The position numbers and the translations under genes were made by a program. From Cardiobacteriaceae bacterium (GTDB lineage: Bacteria; Pseudomonadota; Gammaproteobacteria; Cardiobacteriales; Cardiobacteriaceae), in the NCBI GenBank assembly GCA_030529365.1, contig JAUMXB010000013.1, forward strand, positions 1 to 64,000: DNA of 64,000 bases, read 5' to 3'. Below are positions 17,208 to 25,838 of the stretch, one piece after another. The notes below the pieces were generated by a model that worked only from the letters and a program-made list of their open reading frames with translations, did not search any database and had not been told where the DNA came from. Position 1 is the first letter of the stretch, and every line of letters begins with the position of its first letter.

Positions 17208-17822
17208 ATGCACCTCTACCTAAGCCCCACCTCGCCCTACGGCCGCCTCATCCTCGTCGGCGCCCTGAACGCCGGCATCCGCGACATCGCCCTCACCTTC
17301 GTTGACCCGTGGAGCAATCCCGCCGAACTCGAAGCGAAAAACCCCTTCTCGCAAATCCCCACCCTCGTCACCCGCGACGGCCATGTGCTCTACGACAGCT
17401 TCATCATCGCCGACCATCTTCTCGACCACCCCATCCGCGGCGGGCAAGCCGCAGCAACGCTTGCCTACGCGCGCATATTGCTCGAGCAAACCGTCAAATA
17501 TTTCTCCCTGAACCGCGCCAAACCCGAGCGCGGCGAAACGCACCCGCATATCGCCCGTGCCCGCGACGCCGTCATCCGCGCCCTGCCGCGCGCGCCGCAA
17601 CTCAGGGCAGACAGCCGCGATTTCGCGCAACTCGCGCTCGGCTGCGCCCTCTCCTACCTCAAACTGCGCCTGCCGGAACTCGCCGAGCAATATCTCTCTG
17701 CCGACAACCAGCGCGCACTCGCCGCCTTTGCCCAACGCGCCGACATCGCCGCCACCGCCCCGGAAGCGCTGGAAAGCCGCCCCAGCAACATCAATAACAT
17801 ATTTGCAAAAATCGGCAAATAA
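17208..17822 (+). CDS. glutathione S-transferase family protein
   Basis: 204 residues. A thioredoxin-like N-terminal domain (MHLYLSPTSPYGRLILVGAL; NPFSQIPTLVTRDGHVLYDSFIIADHL) contains the cis-Pro of QIPTL and the D-S pair that binds the glutathione gamma-glutamyl group. An all-helical C-terminal domain follows. The SPTSPYGR start suggests a Ser-type active site. The ATG follows a GGAG ribosome site by 8 bp. The final codons (IFAKIGK, stop) lie in the edge of a palindromic element. The substrate is unknown. Confidence 0.85.
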   Translation: MHLYLSPTSPYGRLILVGALNAGIRDIALTFVDPWSNPAELEAKNPFSQIPTLVTRDGHVLYDSFIIADHLLDHPIRGGQAAATLAYARILLEQTVKYFSLNRAKPERGETHPHIARARDAVIRALPRAPQLRADSRDFAQLALGCALSYLKLRLPELAEQYLSADNQRALAAFAQRADIAATAPEALESRPSNINNIFAKIGK

Positions 17823-17912
17823 TAGTTATTATTTACCGCGATAAAGCGCTTGTTGTGAGAAATTTTCTTACAACAAGCGCTTCGAGATGAGAAAAAACCA
17901 TTATATTCTGGC
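17812..17912. repeat. AAGCGCTT palindromic element, paired copy (L8)
   Basis: Cores at 17844-17851 and 17875-17882 are 31 bp apart. The arms read gttatttaccgcg, tgtgagaaattttctta and gatgagaaaaaacc. The element lies between convergent GST and dusA genes and contains both stop codons in its edges. Confidence 0.85.
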
Positions 17913-18890
17913 TTTCGCCACTTTCTCCCAGGCGCGGAGAATCAGCGCGGCGTCGTTGTCTTTCAGCAAGTCCGCGTCGGAGAGCATGCGCCGCCAGTGG
18001 CGCGCGCCGGGCAGGCCGTGCATGAGCCCGAGATAATGGCGGGTGAGATGGCGCAGTGACGTGCCGCGCGCGGTTTCCGTGCGCGCGTAGTCATGAAGAC
18101 GCATGACCAGCGCTTCGTGCGTGACCGGCGGAGCATCATCCTGATAGAAAAGCCTGTCCCAGTCGGCAAGAAGCATGGGGTTGTAATAGGCTTCGCGCCC
18201 GACCATCACGCCATCGACGGCCTGCAATTGCCGGGCCACGGCATCATTGTCGGCGATGCCGCCGTTGATGATGATTTCCAGATCGGGAAATTCCGCTTTC
18301 AAACGGTGCACATAGTCGTAGCGCAGGGGCGGGATGTCGCGGTTTTCCTTGGGCGAGAGGCCATCCAGCCAGGCGTTGCGCGCATGTACGATAAAGGTGC
18401 GGCAGGCCGTTTTTTCGCGCAGAAATCCCACAAAATCAGCGAGCGGCTGGTATTCGGTCTGGCGGTCAAGCCCGATGCGGTGCTTGATGGTCACAGGAAT
18501 TTGCACGGCATCCTGCATGGCATTCAGGCAAGCGGCGACCAGCGCGACGTCGAGCATGAGGCAGGCGCCAAACGCGCCTTTCTGCACGCGCGGGCTGGGG
18601 CAGCCGCAGTTTAGGTTGATTTCGTGGTAGCCGTAGCGCTCGCCGATTTTCGCGGCCTGCGCCAGCACTTGCGGATCGGATCCGCCGAGTTGCAGGGCAA
18701 CAGGCGTTTCACAGGCGTTGAAGGCGAGATGCCGTTCGTGATCGCCATGCACGATGGCGAGCGCATTGACCATTTCGCTGTAGAGCCAGGCGTGGCGCGT
18801 GATTTGCCGCGCCATGAAGCGGTAGTGGCGGTCCGTCCAGTCGAGCATGGGCGCGGTGGAGAGGCGGCGGGGCGGGAGTGGTGTGGACAT
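17901..18890 (-). CDS. dusA: tRNA-dihydrouridine(20/20a) synthase DusA
   Basis: 329 residues. Characteristic segments are TAPMLDWTDRHYRFMARQI, the active-site loop INLNCGCPSPRVQKGAFGACLM with its catalytic Cys, TIKHRIGLD for FMN binding, FIVHARNAWLDGLSPKENRDIPPL, and IINGGIADND. This is the DusA pattern of the TIM-barrel flavin enzymes. It reduces U20/U20a in tRNA D-loops using NADPH and FMN. The C-terminal helical domain is complete (HLTRHYLGLMHGLPGARHWRRML). Confidence 0.95.
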   Translation of the reverse strand: MSTPLPPRRLSTAPMLDWTDRHYRFMARQITRHAWLYSEMVNALAIVHGDHERHLAFNACETPVALQLGGSDPQVLAQAAKIGERYGYHEINLNCGCPSPRVQKGAFGACLMLDVALVAACLNAMQDAVQIPVTIKHRIGLDRQTEYQPLADFVGFLREKTACRTFIVHARNAWLDGLSPKENRDIPPLRYDYVHRLKAEFPDLEIIINGGIADNDAVARQLQAVDGVMVGREAYYNPMLLADWDRLFYQDDAPPVTHEALVMRLHDYARTETARGTSLRHLTRHYLGLMHGLPGARHWRRMLSDADLLKDNDAALILRAWEKVAKARI

Positions 18891-19188
18891 GTTTTTTGGG
18901 ATGGTAGCAAGGGACGGATTATATGTCGTTTTTCGTGCTACTGTTGATGAAGGTAACTCTTTTTTCTTTGGAGCAAAACAAGTTTTCCATCATGTTTCAA
19001 CATCTTTTCTTCTTCGCGATTGCGCTTTACGGCCGCACGGCCGGTTTCAAAAACAGGAACACTTTCTTTGCGTCGCCAAAGGACGTGTTCCTGTTTTTGG
19101 AACCAAAGAAAGGCGCTCCCGCGTCTGCGGCTGCGCCCAAGGGGTTCTATGCACTATGTAGCCAAGATGGAACATCTATTCAGACGCA
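18891..19188. other. intergenic region with a large inverted repeat
   Basis: About 300 bp between dusA and fbpC without a credible gene. It contains 15-bp perfect arms caaaaacaggaacac (19048-19062) and gtgttcctgtttttg (19085-19099), plus an interleaved ctttctttg / caaagaaag pair. It is likely a structured dispersed repeat of unknown role. Confidence 0.6.
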
Positions 19189-20211
19189 TCAGCGAATATC
19201 AATGCCGAGATGCACGCGCTCGCCGACTTGCAGGCGGTTCTTGCAGAGCACGTCGGCGCGCTGGTCGTCGAGGCAGATGCGATAGAGGGAAAAATCGCCG
19301 AGGAAGCGCGCCTGTTCGACGATGCCGTTGCCGCTCGCGTCGCGACGCAAGATGAGCTGGTGCGGGCGCAGGAAGATGTCGGCGTGCTCGCCATGCTCGG
19401 CGCGCAGCATGATGCGCGCGCCGGCGGCAAAGGGGATGCGTCCGGCGCTGTTTTCCCAGCCGTCCGCGCCGCGCACGAAACGCAGGGTGGCGCCGTGGCC
19501 GAGGAAGGCGGCAATTTCGTCAGTCGCAGGTCGATCATAGAGCGCGGTCGGCGTATCCATCTGGCCGATCTCGCCTGCCTGCAAGACGGCGACGCGATCG
19601 GCAAGGGCAAAGGCTTCCGCCTTGTTGTGGGTGACAAAAATGGCGCTGATGCCGCGCGCGCGGAAAAGGCGCTGCATGTCGTCCATCACCGCTTCACGAA
19701 CGGCATTGTCGAGATTGGAAAACGGCTCGTCCAGCAGCAGACAGGAAGGTTCGCGCACCAGCGCGCGGGCAATGGCGACGCGCTGCTGCTGGCCGCCAGA
19801 AAGCTCGTGCGGATAGCGCCCTTCGAGGCCGTCGAGCTGCACCACGCCCATCATCTCGCGGGCGCGTTGTTCGCGCTCGTCCTTGCCGAGGTGCTCGAGG
19901 CCAAAGGCAATGTTGCCGAGCACGTCGAGATGGGGAAAGAGCGCGTAATCCTGAAAAATCATCCCGACCTGACGGCGCTGCGGCGCAATATGCACGGCGG
20001 GCGAGGAGACCACTTCGCCCTGCATGATGATTTCCCCGCCCTTCACTGGCATCAGGCCGGCAATGGCGCGCAACAGGGTGGACTTGCCGCCGCCAGAGGA
20101 TCCAAGCAGGGAAAGGATTTCGCCGCGCGCGAGGGCAAAGCTCACGCCGCGGATGATATCCGCGCCATCATAGGCAATATGGACATTTCGCAGTTCAAGG
20201 CAAGGATTCAT
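19189..20211 (-). CDS. fbpC: ferric iron ABC transporter, ATP-binding protein
   Basis: 340 residues. Walker A GSSGGGKST (37-45), Q-loop FQDYALFPHL (85-94), signature LSGGQQQR (136-143) and Walker B CLLLDEP (156-162) are all intact. The C-terminal regulatory domain is shared with FbpC and other CUT1/FeCT ATPases. It powers import of Fe3+ with FbpB, from the periplasmic binder FbpA. An AAGCGCTT element sits between fbpB and fbpC. Confidence 0.9.
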   Translation of the reverse strand: MNPCLELRNVHIAYDGADIIRGVSFALARGEILSLLGSSGGGKSTLLRAIAGLMPVKGGEIIMQGEVVSSPAVHIAPQRRQVGMIFQDYALFPHLDVLGNIAFGLEHLGKDEREQRAREMMGVVQLDGLEGRYPHELSGGQQQRVAIARALVREPSCLLLDEPFSNLDNAVREAVMDDMQRLFRARGISAIFVTHNKAEAFALADRVAVLQAGEIGQMDTPTALYDRPATDEIAAFLGHGATLRFVRGADGWENSAGRIPFAAGARIMLRAEHGEHADIFLRPHQLILRRDASGNGIVEQARFLGDFSLYRICLDDQRADVLCKNRLQVGERVHLGIDIR

Positions 20212-20227
20212 ACCATTTTTCTCTTAA

Positions 20228-20286
20228 ATATATTGATTTTTTACCATAATAAGCGCTTCTTGATGGTAAAAAATCATTATTTTTAA
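20228..20286. repeat. AAGCGCTT palindromic element, single copy inside the fbp operon (L9)
   Basis: Core at 20251-20258 with arms gattttttaccataat / cttgatggtaaaaaatc. It fills the gap between fbpB and fbpC, which would otherwise be contiguous operon genes. Confidence 0.85.
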
Positions 20287-20289
20287 TCA

Positions 20290-21927
20290 TCATCTGTCTT
20301 CCATCGAATGCATGAGGAGCAGCACTGTCGGCAGCCCGGCGACGACCATCACCAGCGCCGGCATCGCCGCCATTTCAAAGCGCTCGGCGCTCATGTATTC
20401 ATAAATATAGGTGGCGAGCGTCTGCACATTGAAGGGGCGCAGCAGCATGGCGGCAGAGAGTTCCTTCATGCTTTCGAGGAAAACGAGCAGGGCGGCAGTC
20501 AAAAGACTGTTGCGCAGCAGCGGCAGCCACACCCGCCGCGCCGTGGCCCGCGGCGATTTGCCGAGCAGCCAGGCGCTTTCATCGAGGCTTGCCGGAATCT
20601 GGTTGAAACCGCTTTCCACCGCGCCGATGCCAACGGCGGCAAAGCGGCAGAGAAAGGCATAGCCCATGGCGAACAGCGTACCGCTGAAAACGAGGCCGGG
20701 CAGGCCAAGGCCGTAAGCCCTGGTGAAACCGTTCAGGGTATGGTCAAGACCGGTGGTGACAATGAGCACACCGATGGCGAGCACGGTGCCGGGTACGGCA
20801 TAGCCGGTGCTGGCAAGGCGCACGAACACATGGGTTTGCGGGCGCAGACGGCTGCCCGCGAGCATCACAAAGGCGAGCAGCATGGCAATGCCTGCCGCAC
20901 TGCCTGCAACGATCAGCGAATGGCCACTCATCTGCAAAAACTCGGGCCAGTCGGTATCGGCGAAATAATGCACCGCCGCTTGCGCCAGCCACGTGGCGGG
21001 CAGGCCAAATCCAAGGAAGAGCACGAGTGCGCACCAAAAAACAGCAAAGAAGCGCTTGCCGCCAGTGAGCGTTTTTCGAGGCAGGATGCCCGCGTTGCGC
21101 GCAGCCGGGCGCAAATGGCGGCGCTGGTGCTTTTCGAGCATGACAAGAGTAATCACGAACAGCAGCATCAGGCAGGAGAGCTTGGCAGCAGCGGACAAAT
21201 CATGGTGCGCAAGCCAGACATCGTAAATGCCGGTGGTGAGATGCCACACGGAAAAATAGGCGACAGTGCCAAAATCGGCGAGCGTTTCCATGGCCACCAG
21301 CGTGCAGGAAACGGCTATCGCCGGGCGCGCGAGCGGCAAGACTACCCGGCGGAAAATGCGCCATTCGTCCGCGCCGAGGAGACGCGCCGCCTGCACCTGC
21401 GAAGCGGGCAGACGCGCGAAATTGAGCGATACGATCCAGTACACATAGGGCGCGAACATCAGCGACAGCACGAACATCGCTCCGCCCATGCTGCGGATTT
21501 CAAAGAAGGGATAATCCGCAGCCGAGGTGAAGCCAAAGAGGCGGCGGATCGCGGTTTGCACGAACCCGGCGTAATCGAAAATATTGGTATAGACAAAGGC
21601 CGCAAGATAGGCGGGCATGGCGAGCGGCAACAGCAGCGCCCAGCGGAAAAAGCGGCGGCCGGGAAAATCGCAGCGCGCTACCAGCCACGCACAGGGCAGC
21701 CCCCACAAGAGGGCAAGGAGGCACACGCCAACGACGAGCACCAGGCTGTTCTGCACATAGGCGCCGAGCACGGTATCGGCGAGATGGGTGAAAATCGGGG
21801 AAGGCGCGGAGACGGCGGTTACCACCAGCATGGCAACCGGCGCGATCAGCGCAAGCGCCGCCCACAGCGCGGGCGACAGTAAAACAGCAAGACCCGGCCT
21901 AAGCCGGGTCGGAAAAAAAGCACGCAT
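20290..21927 (-). CDS. fbpB: ferric iron ABC transporter, permease protein
   Basis: About 545 residues, a fused permease with two copies of the binding-protein-dependent transport domain. EAA-like loops are seen at QVQAARLLGADEWRIFRRVVLPLARPAI and SLDESAWLLGKSPRATARRVWLPLLRNSL. Around twelve membrane helices are expected, as in FbpB/SfuB. It forms the inner-membrane channel for Fe3+. The ATG lies 11 bp after the fbpA stop codon; the longer frame would need a TTG inside fbpA. A GC-rich hairpin (gacccggc / gccgggtc) falls within its first codons. Confidence 0.9.
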   Translation of the reverse strand: MRAFFPTRLRPGLAVLLSPALWAALALIAPVAMLVVTAVSAPSPIFTHLADTVLGAYVQNSLVLVVGVCLLALLWGLPCAWLVARCDFPGRRFFRWALLLPLAMPAYLAAFVYTNIFDYAGFVQTAIRRLFGFTSAADYPFFEIRSMGGAMFVLSLMFAPYVYWIVSLNFARLPASQVQAARLLGADEWRIFRRVVLPLARPAIAVSCTLVAMETLADFGTVAYFSVWHLTTGIYDVWLAHHDLSAAAKLSCLMLLFVITLVMLEKHQRRHLRPAARNAGILPRKTLTGGKRFFAVFWCALVLFLGFGLPATWLAQAAVHYFADTDWPEFLQMSGHSLIVAGSAAGIAMLLAFVMLAGSRLRPQTHVFVRLASTGYAVPGTVLAIGVLIVTTGLDHTLNGFTRAYGLGLPGLVFSGTLFAMGYAFLCRFAAVGIGAVESGFNQIPASLDESAWLLGKSPRATARRVWLPLLRNSLLTAALLVFLESMKELSAAMLLRPFNVQTLATYIYEYMSAERFEMAAMPALVMVVAGLPTVLLLMHSMEDR

Positions 21928-21937
21928 GGCAGACGTT

Positions 21938-22945
21938 TTACAGGTCAAACTGCACTTCGTCGATGAGTTTCAGCGCCGCGCCATAGTGCTTGGCAATATC
22001 GAGCACGTTCAAATCGTCTTCCTTGAAGGTGCCCCAGGAAGCAACCAGCTCGGAGGCGGGAACGCCTGCTTTCACCGGATACTCGTTGTTGTCTTCGGCA
22101 TATTGTTTCTGCGCTACGTCGCCGGTGAGGAAGTCGATGAGCTTCATCGCCTCGGCCTTGTTCGGCGAATGCTTGGCGAGCGCCACGCCGGAGACGTTCA
22201 TGTGCGTGCCGGTGGTTTCCTGGTTGGGGAAGTTGATTTCCACCGCTTTTGCCCACTCTTTCTGCTCGGGGTTCTTCTCGTTTTTCAGCATGGCGCCGAG
22301 GTAGTAGGAGTTGCCGAGCGAGTAGTCGCACTTGCCTTCCATGATGGCTTTCACCTGATCACGGTCGCCGCCCTGCGGTTTCTGCGCGAGGTTGGCTTTC
22401 AGGCCTTCCAGCCATTCCTTCGCCTTGGCTTCGCCGTCGCGCGCGATCATGGAAGCGAGCAGGGAGACGTTGTACGGGTGCTTGCCGGAGCGCACGCAAA
22501 CCTTGCCTTTCAGCTCGGGCTTGGCGAGATCCTGGTAAGTGAAAGAGGCAGGCAGCTTGCCGACGCGCTCTTTCGAGCTATAAACGGCGCGAGCGCGCTT
22601 GGTGAGCGCTACCCAGTTGTCGCCGCGCAGATGCGCCGGCACGTTGGCATTGACCACATCGGAAGCGATCGGCTGAGTCACGCCCGCTTCAACAAGCGCT
22701 TCCAGGCGGCTGATGTCCACAGTAAGGACGATATCGGCGGTGCTCAGCTCGCCTTCCTGCTTCAGGCGATCGACGAGGCCGTCCTTGATATAGACGGTAT
22801 TGACCTTGATACCGGTTTCCTTGGTGAATTCCTCAAGCATGGGCTTGATCAGGAATTCCTGGCGGTAGGAATAGACGTTGACGTCCGCGCTTGCCACGGC
22901 AGCAGCGCCGAGAGCAACCAAACCAGCAATCATCTTCTTGTTCAT
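21938..22945 (-). CDS. fbpA: ferric iron ABC transporter, periplasmic binding protein
   Basis: 335 residues starting at MNKKMIAG, with a signal peptide ending ASA and mature protein DVNVYSYRQ. The paired tyrosines of NSYYLGAM (Y214/Y215) are the Fe3+ ligands typical of bacterial transferrin-like FbpA proteins. The mature N-terminus VNVYSYRQE is also family-typical. An AGGAG ribosome site lies at good spacing before the chosen ATG. A Fur-like sequence lies in the divergent spacer, so iron repression is expected but not proven. Confidence 0.93.
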   Translation of the reverse strand: MNKKMIAGLVALGAAAVASADVNVYSYRQEFLIKPMLEEFTKETGIKVNTVYIKDGLVDRLKQEGELSTADIVLTVDISRLEALVEAGVTQPIASDVVNANVPAHLRGDNWVALTKRARAVYSSKERVGKLPASFTYQDLAKPELKGKVCVRSGKHPYNVSLLASMIARDGEAKAKEWLEGLKANLAQKPQGGDRDQVKAIMEGKCDYSLGNSYYLGAMLKNEKNPEQKEWAKAVEINFPNQETTGTHMNVSGVALAKHSPNKAEAMKLIDFLTGDVAQKQYAEDNNEYPVKAGVPASELVASWGTFKEDDLNVLDIAKHYGAALKLIDEVQFDL

Positions 22946-23003
22946 CAAATACTCCTGAGCGGGTTGAAAGAGCTCGCATCTTACCCTGCACATCATGCAA
23001 TTT

Positions 23004-23022
23004 CAATTGCATTCTCATTTGC
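23004..23022. promoter_or_regulatory. possible Fur box between fbpA and the rhodanese gene
   Basis: Read on the minus strand the site is GCAAATGAGAATGCAATTG. The central AATGAGAATGCAATT resembles the Fur consensus AATGATAATCATT, matching about 10 of 19 positions. It lies 59-77 bp from the fbpA start. Confidence 0.45.
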
Positions 23023-23132
23023 AATCCCGTTTGCGCATCTGGCAGGCCGAGTCTGCGCAGCCCATCCGGATATGGTTTTTTGAAAATTGCGCCGATATAC
23101 TTCACAGCCGTCTTCACCCTGGAATTTCCATT

Positions 23133-23474
23133 ATGAACTCTATGTTTAAAAAAATTTTTTTCCTTTCCCTGTTGCCGACTTGCGCGGCTGCCGACGTGCT
23201 GATCGACGTGCGCACGCCGGAAGAATACAACGCCGGCCATCTCGAGCCGGCCTTTCTCCTGCCCGTGCAGCATCTGGATGAGGGTATTGCCGCCATCGCG
23301 CCCGATCTCGATGAGCCCGTCTATCTGTACTGCCGCAGCGGTAACCGCTCGGAAGTCGCGCGCAGGTTGCTGGTGGAAAAAGGTTACCGCCACGTTTACA
23401 ACCTTGGCGGCATGACGGCCGCTCACGACTGGCTGCAAGCGCAGCCTGAAGTGAAGCCACGCGCTGCGCCATAA
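23133..23474 (+). CDS. periplasmic rhodanese-like protein (PspE type)
   Basis: 113 residues. The signal peptide MFKKIFFLSLLPTCAAA is followed by a single rhodanese domain: DVLIDVRTPEEYNAGHLEPAF and the active-site loop CRSGNRS with Cys67. The length and export signal resemble PspE-type sulfurtransferases, which transfer sulfane sulfur in the periplasm. The start may be this ATG or one three codons later. It is divergent from fbpA. Confidence 0.85.
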   Translation: MNSMFKKIFFLSLLPTCAAADVLIDVRTPEEYNAGHLEPAFLLPVQHLDEGIAAIAPDLDEPVYLYCRSGNRSEVARRLLVEKGYRHVYNLGGMTAAHDWLQAQPEVKPRAAP

Positions 23475-23775
23475 AAATAACCCCGGCCCGGGACAAGTGC
23501 TTGATGATTCTTGAATGATTTCTCGAATTTTTTCATGAAATGACAAAATCTTGCCTCCCCCCGCAAACGGGGAAGGAAAACTGGCCGGGGAACAACGCCA
23601 TATCAGAGGGCATATCCGCTTTTCTCGTCCTAACCTAATATCAAAAATATCATTTTTTAACCAAAAATAGTGTATTTTTACCGCGACAAGCGCTTATTGA
23701 TGGTAAAAATACACTATATTTTGCCTTATGGCGTATGCGATATAATGTCTTTCCCTGTTGCTGTCGCCGCCTGCC
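23475..23775. other. intergenic region before the M50 protease gene
   Basis: About 300 bp. The left part has short C-rich and A/T-rich stretches with a small hairpin (cccccgcaaacgggg). The right part is a palindromic element (see L10). No gene is seen. Confidence 0.6.
23640..23730. repeat. AAGCGCTT palindromic element with extended arms (L10)
   Basis: Core at 23688-23695. Outer arms atagtgtatttttacc (23667-23682) and ggtaaaaatacactat (23702-23717) form a perfect 16-bp inverted repeat. Their sequence differs from other copies on both sides together. A second T-rich arm (tcattttttaacc) lies further left. Confidence 0.85.
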
Positions 23776-25362
23776 ATGTCGCTCCTTTTCATCGTCTTCC
23801 TCGTTGCGCTCATCAGTCTGCTCGGGGCGTTGCGCCAGATTTTTACCGCTACGCTGCCCGTCGCCACAGCCCTGCACGAGCAGCCGGGCAAACTCATCCA
23901 CCCCCTGATCGAGCCGATGTTCGATGAAGCGCATGCGCAATTGTCGGCACTCGGCTTTGCGCTCGACAGCCATCTGGACATCGCCCTGCAACCGCCGCAC
24001 TTGCTGCATGCCGGCGTGGTGCGCCTGTATCGCAGCGCCGACAATCTCACCCTCGCGCTGGTGACGACCACGCTGGCTTTGGAAGACGCGGCCGACTGCC
24101 AGCTGCATTTTTACAGCCGCGACGCGCACAGCCGCCTCTGCCACACTGCGGGCTGGTCGGCGCTATCGCCCGCCTTCAACGGCATTGGCGCACTGGACAC
24201 GCAAACCGGCATCTATGCCGATGCCGCCGCGCAACATGCGGCGCACCGGCAATGGCTCGCAGGCAGGGCGCTGATGCCATGGCCGGATACGGCGGCGTGC
24301 GTCCGTTTCGTTGAAGCGATGGATAACGAATGGTTGCAGGCCATGCAGACGCGCGGCCTGCTCGTCGCGCATCGCGGCGCGCTGCATTTCACCCTGAAGG
24401 GCGCGCTGCGCCTCTTGCCCGCGCTGTTGCGCCGCCCGGCGCAAACGATTGCCGATACCGACGCCGTACCGCCCGCTCGCCTTGCCCTGCTCTGGGAAGT
24501 GTGGCAAAGGCGCAAGACGCAAACGCCGCCGCGCGCTGCGGTGCAATGGGGGCTGTTTGCCTTCTCCGCCCTGCTCTTTTTCCTGCTGGGGGCAGTGTAC
24601 TGGTCGGTGCAGGCGACGGCGCTGGTATTCGCGGTAATTGCCCTGCACGAAGCCGGGCATTGGCTCGCGATGCGCGCCCTCGGCTATCGCGACGTGCACA
24701 TGATGATGCTGCCGCTCACAGGCGGCGTGACCTTCGGCGAGGAGCGGACGGCAAACGCCCGCGATCGCGCCTGGGTGGCGCTGTTGGGGCCGTTGCCCGG
24801 CGTGGCGCTGGGCGCGCTGCTCATGCCCTTTGCCGCGCAGCATCCGCTGCTCGCGCAATTCGCCCTGCTGCTGGTGGTGATCAATTTGTTCAACCTGCTG
24901 CCGGTGCTGCCGCTCGATGGCGGCCATCTCCTGCAAGCGCTGCTCGGCCAGCGCGCGCTCGTGTGGTCGCAGGCGTTTTGCGCATTTTCCGTCGCGGCCA
25001 TGCTGGCGCTGGCCTGGTGGCAGGGCGTGGCGGCGTTCGCGGTTTTGGCACTGATGCCGTTTTTTGCCTGGCGCCAGCTCGCGCAGCAACGCCGCTGGCA
25101 ACAGGCCTGGGCAAACCAACCCGCACCGGAAACCCTGCTCGACGAGCGCCTGCTCGCCCTGCGTCTGGTCGCGCATCCCGCCCGCCCCAAAGCGGTGCAA
25201 CGGGTAATGCTTGCCGAACAATTGCTGCGCAGCGTAAATTTTCGCGCCATGCGCGACGGCGAGGGCGTGCTGATTATTGTGCTGTGGCTGGCGGCCTTTC
25301 TCGCGCTGCTGCTGCCGCCGTTGCAGCACTGGTGGCAAGTGTTCTGGCCGGGCTGGCAATAG
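23776..25362 (+). CDS. site-2 protease-like M50 metallopeptidase
   Basis: 528 residues. An N-terminal membrane helix is followed by a soluble region to about residue 255, then several membrane helices. HEAGH at 291-295 is the zinc-binding HExxH motif. NLLPVLPLDGGH with Asp381 supplies the third ligand, as in the NPDG motif of site-2 proteases. The predicted activity is intramembrane proteolysis of an unknown substrate. The soluble N-terminal part carries no PDZ domain I can recognise. It converges on the PepSY gene with a bidirectional terminator between them. Confidence 0.8.
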   Translation: MSLLFIVFLVALISLLGALRQIFTATLPVATALHEQPGKLIHPLIEPMFDEAHAQLSALGFALDSHLDIALQPPHLLHAGVVRLYRSADNLTLALVTTTLALEDAADCQLHFYSRDAHSRLCHTAGWSALSPAFNGIGALDTQTGIYADAAAQHAAHRQWLAGRALMPWPDTAACVRFVEAMDNEWLQAMQTRGLLVAHRGALHFTLKGALRLLPALLRRPAQTIADTDAVPPARLALLWEVWQRRKTQTPPRAAVQWGLFAFSALLFFLLGAVYWSVQATALVFAVIALHEAGHWLAMRALGYRDVHMMMLPLTGGVTFGEERTANARDRAWVALLGPLPGVALGALLMPFAAQHPLLAQFALLLVVINLFNLLPVLPLDGGHLLQALLGQRALVWSQAFCAFSVAAMLALAWWQGVAAFAVLALMPFFAWRQLAQQRRWQQAWANQPAPETLLDERLLALRLVAHPARPKAVQRVMLAEQLLRSVNFRAMRDGEGVLIIVLWLAAFLALLLPPLQHWWQVFWPGWQ

Positions 25363-25374
25363 CCGCCGGACACG

Positions 25375-25402
25375 AAAAAAGCGCCTGAAAAGGCGCTTTT
25401 TT
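25375..25402. terminator. bidirectional intrinsic terminator
   Basis: aaaaaagcgcct-gaaa-aggcgctttttt is a symmetric A-stem-T hairpin between the convergent M50 and PepSY genes, working on both strands. Confidence 0.93.
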
Positions 25403-25418
25403 CATTTGGAGACGAGGA

Positions 25419-25838
25419 TCAACTCTTGTCGTTATCATCATTGTCGTTATCGTCGTCGCGATCATCCTTGTCATCGCGATCGTCTTTGTCATCGCGGTCG
25501 TCATCCTTGTCATCGTCGCGATCATCATCCTTATCCTTGCGTGTCTTGCCGGCGGCCTGCTTGCGATCGTCATCATCATCGTCATCGCGGTCGAGATGGC
25601 TGTCCACGACCCTGCCATCACGCGCATCCACCCAGACTTCATGACGGCGGCCATCTGCCGCAATGATATCGACTTCATATTGTCCCCGCTTTGTCCGGTA
25701 ATCGACATCCACGACCTTGCCGGCAATATGCGCTTTGGCCGCATCGGCAGCCTGTGCAGCATTGATCTGTGCCTGGGCTGTCATGCCGGCCGCTGCCAAT
25801 GCAACAGCCATCGCCAGAAGATGCTTTCGGTTAAACAT
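25419..25838 (-). CDS. exported PepSY-domain protein with Asp-rich tail
   Basis: 139 residues. The signal peptide MFNRKHLLAMAVALAAAGMTAQAQ is followed by a PepSY domain (AAQAADAAKAHIAGKVVDVDYRTKRGQYEVDIIAADGRRHEVWVDARDGRVVDS). The last 57 residues are almost entirely Asp, Arg and Lys: a D7 run and then repeating RDD/KDD units. The underlying DNA is a degenerate tandem repeat, so tail length may vary between strains. PepSY domains often regulate proteases or bind small ligands; the tail could bind Ca2+ or other cations in the periplasm. The ATG has an AAGGAG ribosome site. Confidence 0.82.
   Translation of the reverse strand: MFNRKHLLAMAVALAAAGMTAQAQINAAQAADAAKAHIAGKVVDVDYRTKRGQYEVDIIAADGRRHEVWVDARDGRVVDSHLDRDDDDDDDRKQAAGKTRKDKDDDRDDDKDDDRDDKDDRDDKDDRDDDNDNDDNDKS

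Noticed and set aside
21892-21911. GC-rich hairpin at the fbpA-fbpB junction as a terminator
   Set aside because: The stem gacccggc/gccgggtc lies inside the first codons of fbpB and its T-run precedes the stem on the transcribed strand.
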